Shown here in pieces: positions 62,499 through 64,000 of a stretch of 64,000 nucleotides of DNA. Position 1 is the first letter of the stretch. Every line of letters starts with the position of its first letter. The stretch is from Methanobacterium_C sp963845285. GTDB taxonomy: Archaea > Methanobacteriota > Methanobacteria > Methanobacteriales > Methanobacteriaceae. The stretch spans positions 62,001-126,000 of the forward strand of contig CAWJRO010000015.1 in NCBI GenBank assembly GCA_963845285.1. The letters are read 5' to 3'. The translations under genes were made by a program, and so were the position numbers. The notes beneath the pieces are model-generated. The model was not told the DNA's origin and did no database searches. It saw only the letters and a program-made list of their open reading frames with translations.

Positions 62499-63152
62499 AT
62501 GCAACTGCTAAAAAAATTTTCAATTAATCCTATTAATACCCATCTTTATGAAGTGGCTTTTCTTCATGAGTCCTATTCAAATGAACATGGGCTCAGTGAA
62601 TGTTACGAACGATTAGAATTTTTAGGTGATACAGTCCTGGATCTGATAGTATCTGAATTTTTATATAACATGGATTCAACTTTAACTGAAGGTCAATTAA
62701 CCCGTATACGTTCTAATTATGTATGTAAACAAGCACTTTACACTTATTCTAAAGAATTAAGATTAGATCAATATATAAAATTAGGTGAGGGTCCAAAATT
62801 AACAAGACGAGAAAATGATTCTGTTATCAGTGATGTATTTGAATCTTTTACTGGGGCTTTATATCTCGATCAGGGCCTCGATATTGTCAAAGAATTCCTT
62901 TTTAAAACAGTCATACCTCATATAAATAGTAATGACATCTTTTTTTATGATTATAAATCTGAATTAAAACAGTTATGTGATCATGAGTGTCTTGATATAA
63001 TCTATGAGTTAATCAAAGAAGAAGGAGAACCTCATGATAAAACATTCACCATGACTGCCATAATTAATGGTAAAAACTATGGAACAGGTTGTGGTGGAAG
63101 TAAAAAAGAAGCAGAGCAAAATGCTGCTAAAATTGCGTTGACTAAATTTTGA
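62499..63152 (+). CDS. rnc: Bacterial-type ribonuclease III
   Basis: 217 aa. The RIIID signature ERLEFLGDTVLDL (37-49) and the second catalytic block SDVFESFTGALYLD (about 110-123) are intact, followed by a dsRNA-binding domain (145-217) ending GSKKEAEQNAAKIALTKF. It cleaves double-stranded RNA. RNase III is uncommon in archaea but is known in some methanogens, so acquisition from bacteria is likely. No strong ribosome binding site before the ATG. Confidence 0.92.
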   Translation: MQLLKKFSINPINTHLYEVAFLHESYSNEHGLSECYERLEFLGDTVLDLIVSEFLYNMDSTLTEGQLTRIRSNYVCKQALYTYSKELRLDQYIKLGEGPKLTRRENDSVISDVFESFTGALYLDQGLDIVKEFLFKTVIPHINSNDIFFYDYKSELKQLCDHECLDIIYELIKEEGEPHDKTFTMTAIINGKNYGTGCGGSKKEAEQNAAKIALTKF

Positions 63153-63325
63153 ATTATTTGTAGTATTAATTGATTTTTATAAAATTTATAAAAACTAAGT
63201 TATATTAACACTCTTGAATTCCCATAACAATTTATTGGTTCAGTTAAAGATATAAAAACAATAAGAAATACTTGTAAAACTCTAAAAAATGGATGAAAAA
63301 ATGGGAGTTATGAAGGAGGAGTATT

Positions 63326-63757
63326 ATGATAGAACATAAACAGGTCGAAGTTGAGATAAATGAAGATTTTCACATCCTTGTGGATGAGGGATTGGAAGAT
63401 ATCATTAAGGACTTCTTTCACTGGGAGATTGAAACCTGCAACTCCTGTATAGACTATAAAAGTTCAGTATGGATAGAATTTTGTGACTTTCATGATTGGG
63501 AACAGTTTTTAGAATTAGCATTAAGGAATAACATTGCAGTAAATGGCATAGGTCAAAAACGCGAAACCCTCTGGAATTTTCTCCAAGAAAAATCTAAAGC
63601 AAAGGTTGTTTTCGATGAAGAAGTCATAAATAATCCAAATGATGAAAATACATTTGTAGGAACCGGTGCTCTTGTGATCTGTGTTGGTTTGAACTTCCCA
63701 AACGAACTATTGAATGAGTTTAAAGAGCTGTTATTTGAAGTTTTGCCTCCCAAATAA
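63326..63757 (+). CDS. 143-aa protein, unrecognised
   Basis: Acidic cytoplasmic protein: EINEDFHILVDEGLEDIIKD, CNSCIDYKSSVWIEFCDFHD with three Cys, and an alpha/beta pattern. AAGGAGGAGT precedes the ATG. It follows the RNase III gene by about 170 nt. No family recognised. Confidence 0.65.
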   Translation: MIEHKQVEVEINEDFHILVDEGLEDIIKDFFHWEIETCNSCIDYKSSVWIEFCDFHDWEQFLELALRNNIAVNGIGQKRETLWNFLQEKSKAKVVFDEEVINNPNDENTFVGTGALVICVGLNFPNELLNEFKELLFEVLPPK

Positions 63758-63803
63758 TCATATTAAATCCAAAAAATCATTAAATTCTACAACAACATAC
63801 AGT

Positions 63804-63840
63804 ATGAACCAACATGAACCAACATGAACCAACATGAACT
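63804..63840. repeat. 10-bp tandem repeat ATGAACCAAC
   Basis: Three exact copies plus a partial one, followed by GGAACTAAAAG-type degenerate copies; a small satellite in the intergenic region at the right edge. Confidence 0.75.
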
Positions 63841-64000
63841 AAAAGGAACTAAAAGAACAGCAATTACACTATAACAAACATACCATCTTCATCTTTAGAA
63901 ACCTGCAGGAACAACATCCCCTCAATTTAAAGGCCTTCAACAAATCCAACGATATAATTGACAGCTTTATCCTGCTGTTCATCCCTTGTTATTGTACTGT

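Overview
The window is AT-rich archaeal DNA, most likely from a Methanobacterium-like member of the Methanobacteriales. The signs are a pseudomurein endoisopeptidase-type lysis gene, a beta-helix adhesin-like surface protein, a NikR-type regulator, archaeal TATA boxes (TTTATATA), strong GGAGG/GAGGTG ribosome binding sites, and methanogen-type small membrane and zinc-ribbon proteins. About 44 kb in the middle, roughly 10.2 to 54.1 kb, is an integrated tailed (siphovirus-like) provirus. Its architecture recalls the psiM2/Drs3-type viruses of Methanobacteriales. I could not find the attachment-site repeats, so both provirus ends are inferred.

Left flank (1-10.1 kb): PAP2 phosphatase flanked by two 45-bp direct repeats; an AstE/AspA-like carboxypeptidase-fold protein; a winged-helix regulator with a small membrane protein; a DUF255/YyaL thioredoxin-domain protein; a tandem pair of small secretable-looking beta-sandwich proteins between another pair of long direct repeats; two unrecognised proteins; and decayed remnants of a transposase and a zinc-finger gene.

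Provirus. The late genes run on the minus strand from about 36.7 to 10.2 kb: holin-like membrane proteins, small and large terminase, a minor head protein, a head protein fused to an ADP-ribosyltransferase domain, portal, protease-scaffold, major capsid, connectors, major tail protein, a tail chaperone with a canonical A AAA AAG -1 frameshift site, tape measure, baseplate/fibre proteins, pseudomurein endoisopeptidase and a DNA methyltransferase. A tRNA-Thr(UGU)-like gene lies between portal and protease. The early genes, also minus strand, run from 48.7 to 41.5 kb. They begin with a zinc protein and a ParB-like protein that ends in what looks like an archaeal histone fold. Plus-strand accessory genes interrupt both blocks: a three-gene membrane/zinc-ribbon cassette at 21-22.3 kb, a 1048-aa membrane protein at 38-41.1 kb and a 44-aa peptide at 43.2 kb. 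A TFB-like zinc-ribbon protein (37.1-37.8 kb) precedes the late block.

Control and lysogeny region (48.7-54.3 kb): divergent promoters with GTCTA/TAGAC palindromes, a covarying tandem hairpin repeat, and a striking series of small-RNA-like units at about 49.47, 49.76, 50.52 and 50.68 kb. Each unit has a TATA box about 30 nt before a TTG start-like site, followed by two hairpins; three of the four share the GTGAGG...CCTCAC stem. They surround PRC-barrel and CsbD-like genes. Next come a three-gene HEPN cassette (candidate defence or toxin-antitoxin), the tyrosine integrase, and four 25-bp iterons at the presumed right end.

Right flank (54.4-64 kb): nikR-like gene divergent from a znuABC-type metal transporter, a complete IS element with 8-bp target duplication, a PNPOx-fold protein, an adhesin-like protein, a TetR regulator, a bacterial-type RNase III and a small unrecognised protein.
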